From Shewanella loihica PV-4 (GTDB taxonomy: Bacteria; Pseudomonadota; Gammaproteobacteria; Enterobacterales; Shewanellaceae), in contig NC_009092.1 of NCBI RefSeq assembly GCF_000016065.1, positions 744,001 through 808,000 on the forward strand: 64,000 bases of DNA, written 5' to 3'. Of the stretch, positions 27,168-36,154 are shown piece by piece; the first letter of the stretch is position 1; the number at the start of each line of letters is the position of its first letter. A program made the translations under genes and the position numbers. The notes beneath the pieces were generated by a model that did no database searches, was not told where the DNA came from, and was given only the letters and a program-made list of their open reading frames with translations.

Positions 27168-28799
27168 ATGATGAATTGCTTAACAAAACCCTCCGCCCTG
27201 TTGGCGGCCTTGACCCTGGCTCAGACATTGGCATTGGCCGGTTGTGGCGGCTCGGGTGATGAGATAGAAGTGCCAGAGCCCGAGAAGCAGTATCCCGACT
27301 ATACCCAGGTGACGGCATTGGGCGGTGACACCACCACCTTCGATGCCTCGAGTTCGGGTCACGGCTACTCGACGCCGGCGCTGAATCTTAACCAGACGCA
27401 GCTCGCCCAGCACCTAAGCGGCGACCTGAATTTTGAGACCGCCTTTACCACGGCGCCCAACGAGGAGCATCCCGAGCTCGACGGCCTGGGCCCAGTGTTC
27501 AACAACGCCGACTGTAACTCCTGCCATCAGCGCGACGGTCGTAACTCGACGCCGATAGTGCCAGCGGGGCAAACGCGCATTAAGCTCGGCTCCGAGGCGG
27601 GGATCTTCCTGCGTATCAGCAAGGCGCCGGACCAGCCTTGCCTGCAAGGGACGGCAGCGAACAACTACTGCGCGCCTATTCCTGTGCCCAACTTCGGCAC
27701 TCAGCTGTTTCACCGCGGGGTGCTTAAGGCCAGGGAAGACTGGCAGCAGAACCTGTTCGGCGGTCAGGCGGATGTCTACCTCTCCTACGAGCTAAAGACG
27801 GTAACTTATCCCGACGGCACTGAGGTGACGCTCAAAAGGCCACTGTTTGCGGTGGAAAATCCCTTCGATGCGCCGGGTGAGAGCCTCAACAGCAGCAACG
27901 TCACCTCTGAGCTTTTGCAGGGCGATGTCTTGATGGGCTGGCGTACCGGCATGCCTGTGTTTGGTCTTGGGCTGCTGGAGGCGATTCCCGAGGCGAGTAT
28001 TCTGGCGCTGGTGGATGAAAACGATGCCGACGGCGATGGCATCTCAGGACGGGCAAACTATGTGTTCGACGCCGTCAAGGCGCAGCGCGGCGAGAGCCAT
28101 CCTGTCTCTTTGGGGCGTTTCGGCTGGAAGGCCAATACCCCCAGCGTGCGGGTGCAGTCATTGGGCGCGCTGCGCGGCGACATTGGGATCACCAACCCCT
28201 TGTTTCCCGAGGAGAGCATCCAGGGCACCAGCATGCATGACAGCTACCTAACCCGCACCGGGTTTGTCGATACCGGCAGCGGCGTCGACGGTGAGCCAGA
28301 GGCGAGCGCCGAGTTCAGCGACGACGTGGTCTTCTACGCCGAGACCCTGGCGGTGCCGGCGAGGCGGCAGGTGGATGATGTCAAGGTGAGGGAAGGGGCG
28401 CGGCTGTTTGAGCAGGTCAACTGCAGCGGTTGTCACCAGCCCAAGTTTGTCACCAAGAGCAGCGGCGAGATTGGCGGGCTGCCCATGATAGAGGCCCTCA
28501 AGGGGCAGACCATCTATCCCTTCAGCGATATGTTGCTCCATGATATGGGTGAAGGCTTGAGTGATGCTCGTCCCGACTTTCTGGCCAGCGGTAGCGAGTG
28601 GCGCACCCGGCCGCTTTGGGGCATAGGCCTGACTCAGACGGTCAATCCCCAGGCGGGCTTCTTGCACGATGGCCGCGCGGCGAGTGTGGAGGAGGCGATC
28701 CTCTGGCATGGCGGCGAGGCCCAGGCCAGTACCGATAAGTTCATGGCCCTGACCCAAGAGGAGCGCTCGCAACTGCTGGCCTTCGTGATGTCCCTCTAA
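27168..28799 (+). CDS. Diheme lipoprotein, DUF1111 (thiol-oxidoreductase/peroxidase-like)
   Basis: The precursor has about 543 residues. A lipobox LALAGC places C26 as lipidated Cys. Two c-type heme sites are visible, CNSCH (C116-H120) and CSGCH (C419-H423). DUF1111 proteins share this layout and are distantly related to MauG-type diheme peroxidases; their reaction is not established. They often sit beside imelysin genes in Fur-regulated clusters, as here. The start is uncertain: a GTG at 27159 and ATGs at 27168 and 27171 are all possible, none with a strong ribosome binding site. Confidence 0.9.
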   Translation: MMNCLTKPSALLAALTLAQTLALAGCGGSGDEIEVPEPEKQYPDYTQVTALGGDTTTFDASSSGHGYSTPALNLNQTQLAQHLSGDLNFETAFTTAPNEEHPELDGLGPVFNNADCNSCHQRDGRNSTPIVPAGQTRIKLGSEAGIFLRISKAPDQPCLQGTAANNYCAPIPVPNFGTQLFHRGVLKAREDWQQNLFGGQADVYLSYELKTVTYPDGTEVTLKRPLFAVENPFDAPGESLNSSNVTSELLQGDVLMGWRTGMPVFGLGLLEAIPEASILALVDENDADGDGISGRANYVFDAVKAQRGESHPVSLGRFGWKANTPSVRVQSLGALRGDIGITNPLFPEESIQGTSMHDSYLTRTGFVDTGSGVDGEPEASAEFSDDVVFYAETLAVPARRQVDDVKVREGARLFEQVNCSGCHQPKFVTKSSGEIGGLPMIEALKGQTIYPFSDMLLHDMGEGLSDARPDFLASGSEWRTRPLWGIGLTQTVNPQAGFLHDGRAASVEEAILWHGGEAQASTDKFMALTQEERSQLLAFVMSL

Positions 28800-28819
28800 G
28801 GCTAAGAAAGACCATGAAG

Positions 28820-28846
28820 AGCGCGGTCTAGGCCGCGCTTTTTTAT
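28820..28846 (+). terminator. Terminator after the diheme gene
   Basis: AGCGCGG (28820-28826) pairs with CCGCGCT (28833-28839), followed by TTTTTT. Confidence 0.85.
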
Positions 28847-28994
28847 GACAAAATGTATCCAGGAGGCAATTTGTGACATCGGTAAACTTAAGCCGGATTT
28901 TGCCCTTAGTCCTCGTGATCTGTTTCAATTAAATATTGCCCGATTTCCCCTATCATGGTGCTATAGCAAGAGTTAAGTCGACTTAGGGGCCTTC

Positions 28995-29516
28995 GTGAGC
29001 AAAATATTAATCATCTATTCCAGTGTGCATGGGCAGACCCGTAAGCTGTGCGATTTCATGCAGCGCGAGCTCGAGGCGCTGGAACATAGTGTCACCTGCG
29101 CCAGCATAGACAACCCGCCCGCTATGGAAGGGTTCGATAAGATAGTCCTGGGCGCCAGCATTCGTCACGGCAAGCATAATCCCAGGGTGTACGACTTCAT
29201 TCGCGAGAACATCAAGGTGCTGCAGGAGAAGGCCAGCAGTTTCTTTTCGGTGAGCCTGGTGGCGCGCAAGCCCGCCAAGAATACCCCTGAGACCAACCCG
29301 TACATGCAGGCGTTTCTGGCCAAGTCGCCCTGGCAGCCAAAGCTGCTGGCGGTGTTTGGTGGTAACCTGGATTATCAGGGTTATAACGCCCTGGATCGCA
29401 ACATCATACGCTTCATCATGTGGATCACTAAGGGGCCGACGGCGCCGGATACCAAGGTCGAGTACACCGACTGGGACAAGGTGAAGCACTATGCTCAGCA
29501 GGTCGACGCGCTCTAG
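28995..29516 (+). CDS. hemG: Menaquinone-dependent protoporphyrinogen IX dehydrogenase
   Basis: HemG oxidises protoporphyrinogen IX to protoporphyrin IX and passes electrons to the quinone pool. It has 173 residues of flavodoxin fold. The FMN loop is SSVHGQTRKLCDFM near 9-22, and VLGASIRHGKHNP near 51-63 and the long-chain insert KGPTAPDT near 145-152 are HemG features. It starts at a GTG. It lies after the iron-linked cluster and 64 bp before a b-type cytochrome gene, so heme supply and heme use are adjacent. Confidence 0.93.
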   Translation: MSKILIIYSSVHGQTRKLCDFMQRELEALEHSVTCASIDNPPAMEGFDKIVLGASIRHGKHNPRVYDFIRENIKVLQEKASSFFSVSLVARKPAKNTPETNPYMQAFLAKSPWQPKLLAVFGGNLDYQGYNALDRNIIRFIMWITKGPTAPDTKVEYTDWDKVKHYAQQVDAL

Positions 29517-29580
29517 TATTGCGCGCTTTCGTAAAGTTCAAGCGTCAAGATAGCGTGAGTCATATCAAGGGGAGAGCAAG

Positions 29581-30105
29581 ATGAAGACACTGACCAAGCT
29601 GCGCGAGGTGCTGGAGACCTATCAGCATCTGTTTGTCATCCTGCTGACCCTGTTTCTGGTGGGGACCAGTGGCTGGCTCATGATGGGGCGGGCGCTGCGG
29701 GCCAACGCCTCGGTCTGGGATATCCTGCATGTCTACCTTGGGCTGCTGGCGGGGATCTTCTCGGTCACCATGTTGGCGATCAACCTGATGCGCGGTCAGT
29801 GGCGACAATATTTTCCCTATCTGGTGGGCGATTTTACCCAGCTGAGTAACGACGTGTGTGGCCTGAAGCGTGGCAAGTTGCCCCTGGCCGGTGGCCGCGG
29901 CCTGTTTAGCGTGGTCGAGGGGATAGGTATGCTGCTGTTTGTGGCGGTATCCGTTACCGGCCTGATGTGGTTTCTCACCCAGGGCAGCAGCGAGGCCCTC
30001 AACTGGCGCAGCTATCATCACAGCCTGGCCCATGGTTTCATCGTCTTCATGGTGATCCACGCCCTGTTTGCCCTGTCGCACCTGCTGGACTTTATTCGTC
30101 GCTAG
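29581..30105 (+). CDS. Cytochrome b561-like membrane protein
   Basis: The protein has 174 residues and four predicted membrane helices (about 18-36, 46-66, 108-130, 146-170). His residues at HVYLGLLAG and in HHSLAHGFIVFMVIHALFALSH (first part HHSLAHGFIVFMVIH) lie in helices at positions suited to bind heme b. It is probably a quinol-linked electron carrier or PepSY/b561-type protein. GGGGAGAG precedes the ATG. It may be co-transcribed with hemG. The stop codon lies in an 11-bp tandem repeat. Confidence 0.75.
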   Translation: MKTLTKLREVLETYQHLFVILLTLFLVGTSGWLMMGRALRANASVWDILHVYLGLLAGIFSVTMLAINLMRGQWRQYFPYLVGDFTQLSNDVCGLKRGKLPLAGGRGLFSVVEGIGMLLFVAVSVTGLMWFLTQGSSEALNWRSYHHSLAHGFIVFMVIHALFALSHLLDFIRR

Positions 30106-30149
30106 GCCAGTGCTAGGCCAGTGCTAGGTCAGAGTTAGGCCAGTGCTAG
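30101..30149. repeat. 11-bp degenerate tandem repeat, about 4.5 copies
   Basis: Units GCTAGGCCAGT, GCTAGGCCAGT, GCTAGGTCAGA, GTTAGGCCAGT and a partial GCTAG follow one another. The first copy supplies the stop codon of the b561-like gene. Confidence 0.9.
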
Positions 30150-30192
30150 CGCCCGCGAGAGTTTAAGCGCCGCAAAACAAGGCTAGAGTTGA

Positions 30193-31065
30193 TCACTCCT
30201 CATCGATCAACTGCTCGATAAACCAGTTGCCCGCCTGGCCCAGTCCCTCCTGCCAGATGAGATCTATGGGCCAGTGATTGCCCTGCTTACCATAATCGAA
30301 GTTCAGATCCTTAAGCTTGCCCTCCTCAATGAGCGGCTGGGCGAGCGCCTGTGGATACATGGCAAAACCACAGCCCGCCAACAGTAGCTCCCGCAGCTGA
30401 TAGAAACGCTCTACGGTCACCAGCTTGCTGGAGTAGCGCATCACCTCGAGGTAATGGGGCAGTATGATGTTGCCCGCAGGCGGCATCAATTGGTGATGGT
30501 GATCGAAATCTTCCAGCTCGGGGGCACTCCTCAGTTGCGCCAGCGGATGTTGGGGCGCGCTCACCAGCAGCCATTTAATACGGCTGATGGTTTGTATGTT
30601 GACCCCCCTGAGGTTTGCCAGGCGATTGGGTGCGATGATGATATCGCACTGAAGATTCTGCCAGTCCAGGGTCTCCGCCTCGACTATGTTGATTTCCAGA
30701 TCTGGGTAGCGCGCCGCTAGCTCGCCGATGAGCTGGGTGTATTTGGGGTAACAGGTATAGGGATGCAGGCAGATGGAGAGCTGGCTCTCTATTCCTTCAC
30801 TCATCATCTGTGCCTGGCGCTCCATGGCGATAAGCTTGGGCAGTATCTCCAGCGCCTTCACATAGAGGCGTTTGCCCTCCTGGGTGAGCTGTGGTTTCTT
30901 ACCTCCATGGCGCTCGAACAGGGTCAGTTCCAGATCAAACTCCAGATGTTGTATCGCCTTGTTGACCGCAGCGACGCTGACCCCCAGCTCCTTGGCGGCG
31001 CCGGAAAAGCTGCCATGCTGGGCTACGGAAACAATGTATTGCAATCTCTCTGTGGTGATGATCAT
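30193..31065 (-). CDS. LysR-family transcriptional regulator
   Basis: The regulator has 290 residues. The winged helix-turn-helix is in residues 1-65 (ERLQYIVSVAQHGSFSGAAKE ..., with the LysR hallmark HGSFSGAAKELGVS), and a periplasmic-binding-like effector domain follows from about 90. It is divergent from the Ntn amidase gene 109 bp away, the classic arrangement in which a LysR protein controls its neighbour. The effector is unknown; a substrate or product of the amidase is a natural guess. Confidence 0.93.
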   Translation of the reverse strand: MIITTERLQYIVSVAQHGSFSGAAKELGVSVAAVNKAIQHLEFDLELTLFERHGGKKPQLTQEGKRLYVKALEILPKLIAMERQAQMMSEGIESQLSICLHPYTCYPKYTQLIGELAARYPDLEINIVEAETLDWQNLQCDIIIAPNRLANLRGVNIQTISRIKWLLVSAPQHPLAQLRSAPELEDFDHHHQLMPPAGNIILPHYLEVMRYSSKLVTVERFYQLRELLLAGCGFAMYPQALAQPLIEEGKLKDLNFDYGKQGNHWPIDLIWQEGLGQAGNWFIEQLIDEE

Positions 31066-31070
31066 CGGCG

Positions 31071-31088
31071 AACCTTTAACTTTAGGTT
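31071..31088. promoter_or_regulatory. Possible LysR operator
   Basis: AACCT (31071-31075) and AGGTT (31084-31088) form an inverted repeat with an 8-bp spacer right at the regulator start, within the divergent gap. LysR sites often have this size. It also overlaps the regulator's ribosome binding site. Confidence 0.35.
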
Positions 31089-31174
31089 GATAGTTCTTAG
31101 CGTAGCACTTTTTTCGCCTTTGGTACGATTAACCCGTCAACGAATCAACATCCTTAGTTACGGAGATTGTTACC

Positions 31175-32254
31175 ATGAAAAAAGTACTACTAAGCACCAC
31201 TATCGCAGCCCTATTTGCCACTACTATGGGCGCCGCCATAAACGCCGAAGCCTGTTCTCGTCTGGTGACAGAGACCCAATACGGTACTATGTTAATGCGT
31301 ACCGCAGACTGGGTGAGCACAGCCCCCTTCGACGGTCACATGTCTGTCTTCCCTGTCGGCACCGAGCGCACCATGCGTGGTCAGGTTGCCGAGTACCAGC
31401 AGGCCATGACTAAGTGGCAGACTAAGTACCACACCCTCTCTATCGAAGAGCATGGCGCCTTTGGCGGCCTGTCGGGTCAGACTTCTAACGAGAAGGGACT
31501 CAGCGTGATGGCGCTATCTCAGCATGACAGCGAGCCTTATCTGAGCCAGCACAAAGATAATGGCGCGCCAGCGGTCAACACCGCCGACGTGGTGAGCTTT
31601 ATCACCGAGCGTTATGCCACCACCGCCGAGGTGAAAGCGGCCCTGGATAATGGTGAGTTCCAAATCGCCTGGGCCTCTGCGCCAAATGGTATGGAGCACG
31701 CTGCGCCGCTGCACTACTCTGTGGTCGATGCCGACGGTAACATCATGCTTATCCAACTGGTGAAGGGCGGTGAGCAGAAGATCTATCTGGGTGATGCCGA
31801 ATCGGATCTGCGCGTCAAGACTAACGACCCGCTGCAGGAGAAGCACAGAGAGTATATGCAGCAGTTCGACCTTAAGGATCCTAGCGTTGCCACTAAAATG
31901 CCTTGGAGCATCGGCGGCCTGGAGCGTAACTCTCGCCTGCTGGCCATGTCGACTCACATGGACTTAGAAGGGCTGAGCTACACAGAGACAGTTGCTCGTC
32001 AGAAGGGCACCTTCGATGCGGCGGCGCTGGTGCCATTCGGTGTGCAGGACCCTAAGACGGGCGAAGACTACCCAAGCTTCTTCAGCATGCAGTACAACCT
32101 GGATAACGGTGATATCTGGTTCCGCAGCCTGATGAGTGGCAAGGAGATCAAGTTTAACCTGGAAGACACCAAGCAGTTCAAGACGCCAATGCATGCCGAT
32201 ATCATGGCTCAGGTGGATAAAGGCGCTCAGACCATCACTTGGTCTAAGATGTAA
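31175..32254 (+). CDS. Periplasmic Ntn-hydrolase amidase, choloylglycine hydrolase/penicillin acylase family
   Basis: The precursor has 359 residues. A signal peptide ends at NAEA, and removal exposes C27 (CSRLV) as the N-terminal nucleophile. RTADW shortly after (residues 42-46) matches the Arg and Asp region of this Ntn family. The family cleaves linear amides such as penicillin V, conjugated bile salts and, in some Gram-negative members, acyl-homoserine lactones. A marine bacterium has little reason to hydrolyse bile salts, so quorum-signal or lipid-amide cleavage is more likely. GGAG lies 9 nt upstream of the ATG. A bidirectional terminator follows. Confidence 0.9.
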   Translation: MKKVLLSTTIAALFATTMGAAINAEACSRLVTETQYGTMLMRTADWVSTAPFDGHMSVFPVGTERTMRGQVAEYQQAMTKWQTKYHTLSIEEHGAFGGLSGQTSNEKGLSVMALSQHDSEPYLSQHKDNGAPAVNTADVVSFITERYATTAEVKAALDNGEFQIAWASAPNGMEHAAPLHYSVVDADGNIMLIQLVKGGEQKIYLGDAESDLRVKTNDPLQEKHREYMQQFDLKDPSVATKMPWSIGGLERNSRLLAMSTHMDLEGLSYTETVARQKGTFDAAALVPFGVQDPKTGEDYPSFFSMQYNLDNGDIWFRSLMSGKEIKFNLEDTKQFKTPMHADIMAQVDKGAQTITWSKM

Positions 32255-32284
32255 GCTAGGCGAATGCCTTAACAAAATGGGTTT

Positions 32285-32315
32285 AAAAAAGCGCGGCTTA
32301 GGCCGCGCTTTTTTT
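32285..32315. terminator. Bidirectional terminator
   Basis: AAAAAAGCGCGGC pairs with GCCGCGCTTTTTT around a short loop. It is shared by the Ntn amidase gene and the convergent FUSC-like gene. The GCGCGG core resembles the terminator at 28820. Confidence 0.9.
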
Positions 32316-32329
32316 ATCTGCTCCTATGG

Positions 32330-33433
32330 CTAGTTGCCAGCTTGGGCGGCCGCCTTAGGTTCCTTTGCGGGGGCATTGCTAGGCGCCTCCTCTGAGCGCT
32401 TCTCATCATCCGCGCCCGTCTCATCAGTCAATTCCGTTTCATCAGTTGACCCCGTCTCATGGTGCAGCATGCTGAGCAGCAGGCCACCAATAATGATGGC
32501 GATACTGATAGAGATAAGACGCACCAGCTGGGCATAGAGGGCATCGGATCCTATGTGAGTGATGATCTGATACACAAGCACCACAAAGTTGGTAAACAGC
32601 AGCTGATAGATGGCCAGGGGAGTGGCTCGCCTGATGGCAAAGCCCGCCAGTTGCAGGCCGCAGAAGATGGCCATTCCCAACACCACCCAGGTCGGCAGAC
32701 CGAAGGCGAAGGTTAACATCACGGGAAAGGTGAAGAGGATACCTATGGCCGTGGTGATCAGACGATTCTGCTTGAAGCTCTTATGCTCCTTGGGATCCGC
32801 CAGCTTGATCATGCTGCCTATGGTGATAGCAATCAGCATGCTCTGGGAGCTGCCGATGCCGATCAGCGCCGCCAACACTATGGTCATGGCGGTGGTCTTA
32901 AATAAGATGGTGCCCATATGGGCGCTGCTGCCATCGGCCTGGGTCTCATCGGGCAGTATATCTTGCTCGTCGCCGGGAAACAGCAGGAAACTCAGATAGG
33001 TGAGGATCAGTGCCAGCACCGCAGATTTCATCAACAACCAGGGCAGCACCTCGATGGGCGCCTGCATCTGCTTACTCATGATGGTCATGATGATCACCAC
33101 GATCAACATCAGGGTCGCGAGCAGATCTTTGCCATCGTTGTGGCTGCGATAGAAACTCCAAAACAGCAGCGACCAGCAGAACAACAGGTAACCGCTGGGA
33201 GAGTCGAGCAAGAGTCCGCCGATAAACACCAGCCCCAGGCTGACAAATAGGACGATCAGCAGCAGCTTGAGCATCAGGCTCAGGGGCGGACGCGAGGGCA
33301 TCAGGGTGAGAAAGATCACCATGAACATGGGCGCCAATATGGCTAGCGGCGCCGCCTGGGACCAGAGGTAAAACAGCAGCGCTAGCGGGCCGAATACCAG
33401 GCGTATGATAGGGTTGGCTGGGCTATGAAACAT
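32330..33433 (-). CDS. DUF2955/FUSC-like inner-membrane exporter component
   Basis: This 367-residue protein has about ten hydrophobic helices in the N-terminal 320 residues and a hydrophilic, acidic tail rich in Glu, Asp and Thr (TGSTDETELTDETGADDEK, 19 residues). The arrangement and the HlyD partner just upstream resemble DUF2955 proteins, distant relatives of the FUSC/AaeB family that export aromatic acids or other toxic compounds. Its start overlaps the HlyD gene by 11 bp, so the pair is translationally coupled. The cargo is unknown. Confidence 0.8.
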   Translation of the reverse strand: MFHSPANPIIRLVFGPLALLFYLWSQAAPLAILAPMFMVIFLTLMPSRPPLSLMLKLLLIVLFVSLGLVFIGGLLLDSPSGYLLFCWSLLFWSFYRSHNDGKDLLATLMLIVVIIMTIMSKQMQAPIEVLPWLLMKSAVLALILTYLSFLLFPGDEQDILPDETQADGSSAHMGTILFKTTAMTIVLAALIGIGSSQSMLIAITIGSMIKLADPKEHKSFKQNRLITTAIGILFTFPVMLTFAFGLPTWVVLGMAIFCGLQLAGFAIRRATPLAIYQLLFTNFVVLVYQIITHIGSDALYAQLVRLISISIAIIIGGLLLSMLHHETGSTDETELTDETGADDEKRSEEAPSNAPAKEPKAAAQAGN

Positions 33434-34487
33434 AGGTCCAGATACTCACTATCTGCATCCAGATGCCGGCTAGGAACTCGCCTATGCTGCTCTGCTCTGT
33501 GTAGAAGGCCACTGTGGCCTGAGAGCCGTAGCGAATATTTCCTGGCGGCTTGGTGCCGGTGAAGACTATGTTGACCGGGTAGCGCTGGGCCTTGATGCCA
33601 TTGCTGTCTGCAGTGAGAAACCCTGTATTCTGGTCGATATTGTTACTGCCGCCCGTACCCCAGCCTATGCTGTCGACCTTGCCTTCTAGCACTCGTCCCG
33701 GCAGGGCGTCGAGGACTATCTCCACCTTGTTGCCCACCTTGATATGTTCCAGCGAGTTCTCTCTGACCAGGGCCGAGATCCACACGCCCCTTGGATCGAT
33801 AAAGGTCAACATGGGCGAGCCGACGTTGGCGCGCTGTCCCAGGGTGAGCTGAAGGTTGGTGACTACGCCCTTAGAAGGGGCCTTGACCTGAGTCTTTTGC
33901 AGATCCAGCTGAGCCTTCTCCAGGTTTGCCATGGCCGCGAGGATCTGCGGATTGTCCTGACCTGCCGGGCCCAGGGCCTGTCTGGCCTGCACTAACGAGG
34001 CCTCGGCCGCTTCGAGATTCGCCTGGGTTCTGTCTCTGGCCTCGATGGCATTGTCCAGCTCTGCCTGGCTGAGTACCCCCTGTCCGGCCAGCTCGCTGAC
34101 GCGCGCGGCCTGCTCCTTAGCGTTGTTACGCGCGGCGATGGCATCTACCACCTTGGCCTGGGCCACCTCTACCGCCGCCGTGCTGGCACCGATATTCTGC
34201 CCCGCCAACGATAGATTGGCCTGAGCCGATTGCATGGCGAGACGATAGTTGCGCGGATCGATCTGAAACAGGGGCTCGCCGGCCTCGACGATCTGGTTAT
34301 CTCTGACGCTCACCTCTGTGATGTTACCGGCGACCTCTGAGGCCACCCTTACCAGATAGGCATGCACCCTGGCATCGCTCGTCATGGGCGTTACCCTGTC
34401 GGCCCACAGGCTATAAAGCCAGACGACTAAGATTAAGCCTATGATGTAAAAACTCATTTTCCGTGATGATTGTTCCGCAGCAGACAT
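33423..34487 (-). CDS. HlyD-family membrane fusion protein
   Basis: This periplasmic adaptor links an inner-membrane pump to an outer-membrane channel or acts alone with the FUSC-like partner. I chose the ATG of MSAAEQSSRKMSFY (354 residues) with GAAGG just upstream; a frame from 34553 adds 22 residues of low quality. One membrane helix spans about 11-29. It is followed by a barrel-sandwich/biotinyl-like motif (EVAGNITEVSVRDNQIV), a long alpha-hairpin (about 70-190) and a second half-motif (VKAPSKGVVTNLQLTLGQ). No outer-membrane factor gene is adjacent. Confidence 0.92.
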   Translation of the reverse strand: MSAAEQSSRKMSFYIIGLILVVWLYSLWADRVTPMTSDARVHAYLVRVASEVAGNITEVSVRDNQIVEAGEPLFQIDPRNYRLAMQSAQANLSLAGQNIGASTAAVEVAQAKVVDAIAARNNAKEQAARVSELAGQGVLSQAELDNAIEARDRTQANLEAAEASLVQARQALGPAGQDNPQILAAMANLEKAQLDLQKTQVKAPSKGVVTNLQLTLGQRANVGSPMLTFIDPRGVWISALVRENSLEHIKVGNKVEIVLDALPGRVLEGKVDSIGWGTGGSNNIDQNTGFLTADSNGIKAQRYPVNIVFTGTKPPGNIRYGSQATVAFYTEQSSIGEFLAGIWMQIVSIWTYVS

Positions 34488-34884
34488 GCCTTCGCCTCGA
34501 TGAATAGAGATTGTTTCATGGTAAACCTCGATCCTGTTACCAGCAAGTAACAAGTCTCGTTTTAGTGGTGTTTATATGACCTAGGTATCTAAAAAGGCGG
34601 GGAAAGTGAGTTAGCCTGATTTAGCGTAGGTCTTGGCAAGCTTATTGTGAAGGGCTAAGAGCAGAGCTAGGCATAGCCTGCTTTGCAGAGCATAGCGAGT
34701 ATGTTAGCTTGGGAGCGTATCGCCATGGCGAGCGGATAAACGTCTTCGTCGGTGCGTGCAGGGAATGGGTCAATTCATGGAAGGCATCTGGGATCTCTCC
34801 TGGCAAATACACTCCTTCAGCAGTCTAGATTTACCGACATTGCCTAATGTTTTTCGCTAAAAAAAATTAAAGGATTAATTAGAT
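34488..34884. other. 397-bp intergenic region
   Basis: This gap holds the promoter of the HlyD/FUSC pair and of the next lipoprotein gene. GTTAC-N6-GTAAC (34536-34551) is an operator-like inverted repeat about 50 bp from the HlyD start. I see no gene or strong hairpin otherwise. Confidence 0.4.
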
Positions 34885-35292
34885 ATGCCTAGATTGAGCA
34901 AGGTGAATTTGCTGTTTCTAATCGGCCTTGGCGGCTGCCAGGTCTCCCTTAACGGTATCCCTCCTATGCCCGAGGTGATCGAGCTAGCCGATGGTACCTA
35001 TAAGGTGTTTGTTGCCCACCCCAGTAAGACACAGGTGGTGAAAACCTCTAAAGGATTCATGAATAAGATATGTAGTGATAAGGGACTGAGTTACGACATC
35101 ATCTCTGAAAATATCGAGATGACGGGTGAAGCCATCGACCAAACCAAGAAATCTTCCTCTGTATCTGTCTTGGGCGTGAGCCGCACCGAATCAGAATATG
35201 AAACTAAACATATGCAGGAAGGGGAGGTGCATTTCAAGTGTGTCCCTGAGGATGAAGCGGCCTCAAGCCTGGTGCATCGCACGACGCCTTGA
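34885..35292 (+). CDS. Small lipoprotein of unknown function
   Basis: The precursor has 135 residues. A short hydrophobic stretch with lipobox-like LGGC (C18) suggests an outer-membrane lipoprotein. Mature Cys residues (KICSDKG and HFKCVPE) could form one disulfide and enclose a small beta-rich domain. I do not recognise the family. The region upstream is AT-rich, with AAAGGATT as ribosome binding site. The DUF4328 gene follows after 66 bp on the same strand. Confidence 0.7.
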   Translation: MPRLSKVNLLFLIGLGGCQVSLNGIPPMPEVIELADGTYKVFVAHPSKTQVVKTSKGFMNKICSDKGLSYDIISENIEMTGEAIDQTKKSSSVSVLGVSRTESEYETKHMQEGEVHFKCVPEDEAASSLVHRTTP

Positions 35293-35358
35293 GCTGCTGT
35301 CTTACAATTAGCGCTTTAGTAAACGGATAATGCCAGAAATAATAATAGGAAAATCATA

Positions 35359-36066
35359 ATGTCAGGGAATATCTTTAAATTTAAAGACGCAAGACTTTTA
35401 ACTCAATGGGTGCGTTATCTGCTTTATGCCCAAGTCTTTGTTGCATTGCTCGCGATTAGCTCCAATTACATGGAATATCAGTTGCTGATGGATTATCAGT
35501 CTGGGGCTTATTCTTCAGAGGAGCAGGCGATTGCCGATGGTGACGAAAATGATCGACGTCAGCTGGGGGTGGCAGGTCTTTATTTTGTTGTCTTTATCGT
35601 TTCGGGGATCATGATTCTCAAGTGGATATACAGGGCGAACTTCAACGCGCGTCAGCTGGGGGCTACTGATATGAATTTTACTCCTGGCTGGTCCATCGGT
35701 TACTTCTTCATTCCCATCTTCTGCATCTGGAAACCCTATCAGGCGATGAATGAGATCTGGCAGGCTAGCCATGATCCCGAGAACTGGAGTTTGAGCGGCT
35801 TCAACTCCAGCATCAGCCTGTGGTGGCTACTATGGATCGTCAGTAATGCCCTGGGTCAGGTGGTATATCGATTAACCGATAGGGCAGAGGAGTTACAAGA
35901 TTTCATTAATCTCAACATGCTAGCTCAAGTATCAGAGGTTTCCACTATCTTATTGGCCTTCGCTACCCTAAGTGTGATTAACACTATTTATAGGGCACAG
36001 ACCGAGGCGTTGGCGCGGGGGGAGCAGCAGGCCTATCAGGGGGCGCAGCAGGTGGTTGTCGGCTAA
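35359..36066 (+). CDS. DUF4328 membrane protein
   Basis: The protein has 235 residues with about five membrane helices. The middle section matches DUF4328: WIYRANFNARQLGA near 91-104 and MNFTPGWSIGYFFIP near 107-121, followed by WKPYQAMNEIW near 127-137. The function of the family is unknown. The C-terminal tail is Gln/Ala-rich and cytosolic. It ends at a strong bidirectional terminator. Confidence 0.85.
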   Translation: MSGNIFKFKDARLLTQWVRYLLYAQVFVALLAISSNYMEYQLLMDYQSGAYSSEEQAIADGDENDRRQLGVAGLYFVVFIVSGIMILKWIYRANFNARQLGATDMNFTPGWSIGYFFIPIFCIWKPYQAMNEIWQASHDPENWSLSGFNSSISLWWLLWIVSNALGQVVYRLTDRAEELQDFINLNMLAQVSEVSTILLAFATLSVINTIYRAQTEALARGEQQAYQGAQQVVVG

Positions 36067-36110
36067 CGCCACAAGGTTAAAGCCAATGCGATTAATAACA
36101 ACGAGAAACG

Positions 36111-36137
36111 AAAAAGGCGCCGTAGGGCGCCTTTTTT
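36111..36137. terminator. Bidirectional terminator
   Basis: AAAAAGGCGCC (36111-36121) pairs with GGCGCCTTTTT (36126-36136). It serves the DUF4328 gene and the convergent DsbA-like gene. Confidence 0.92.
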
Positions 36138-36154
36138 ATGTCATTTTGCCGAGC

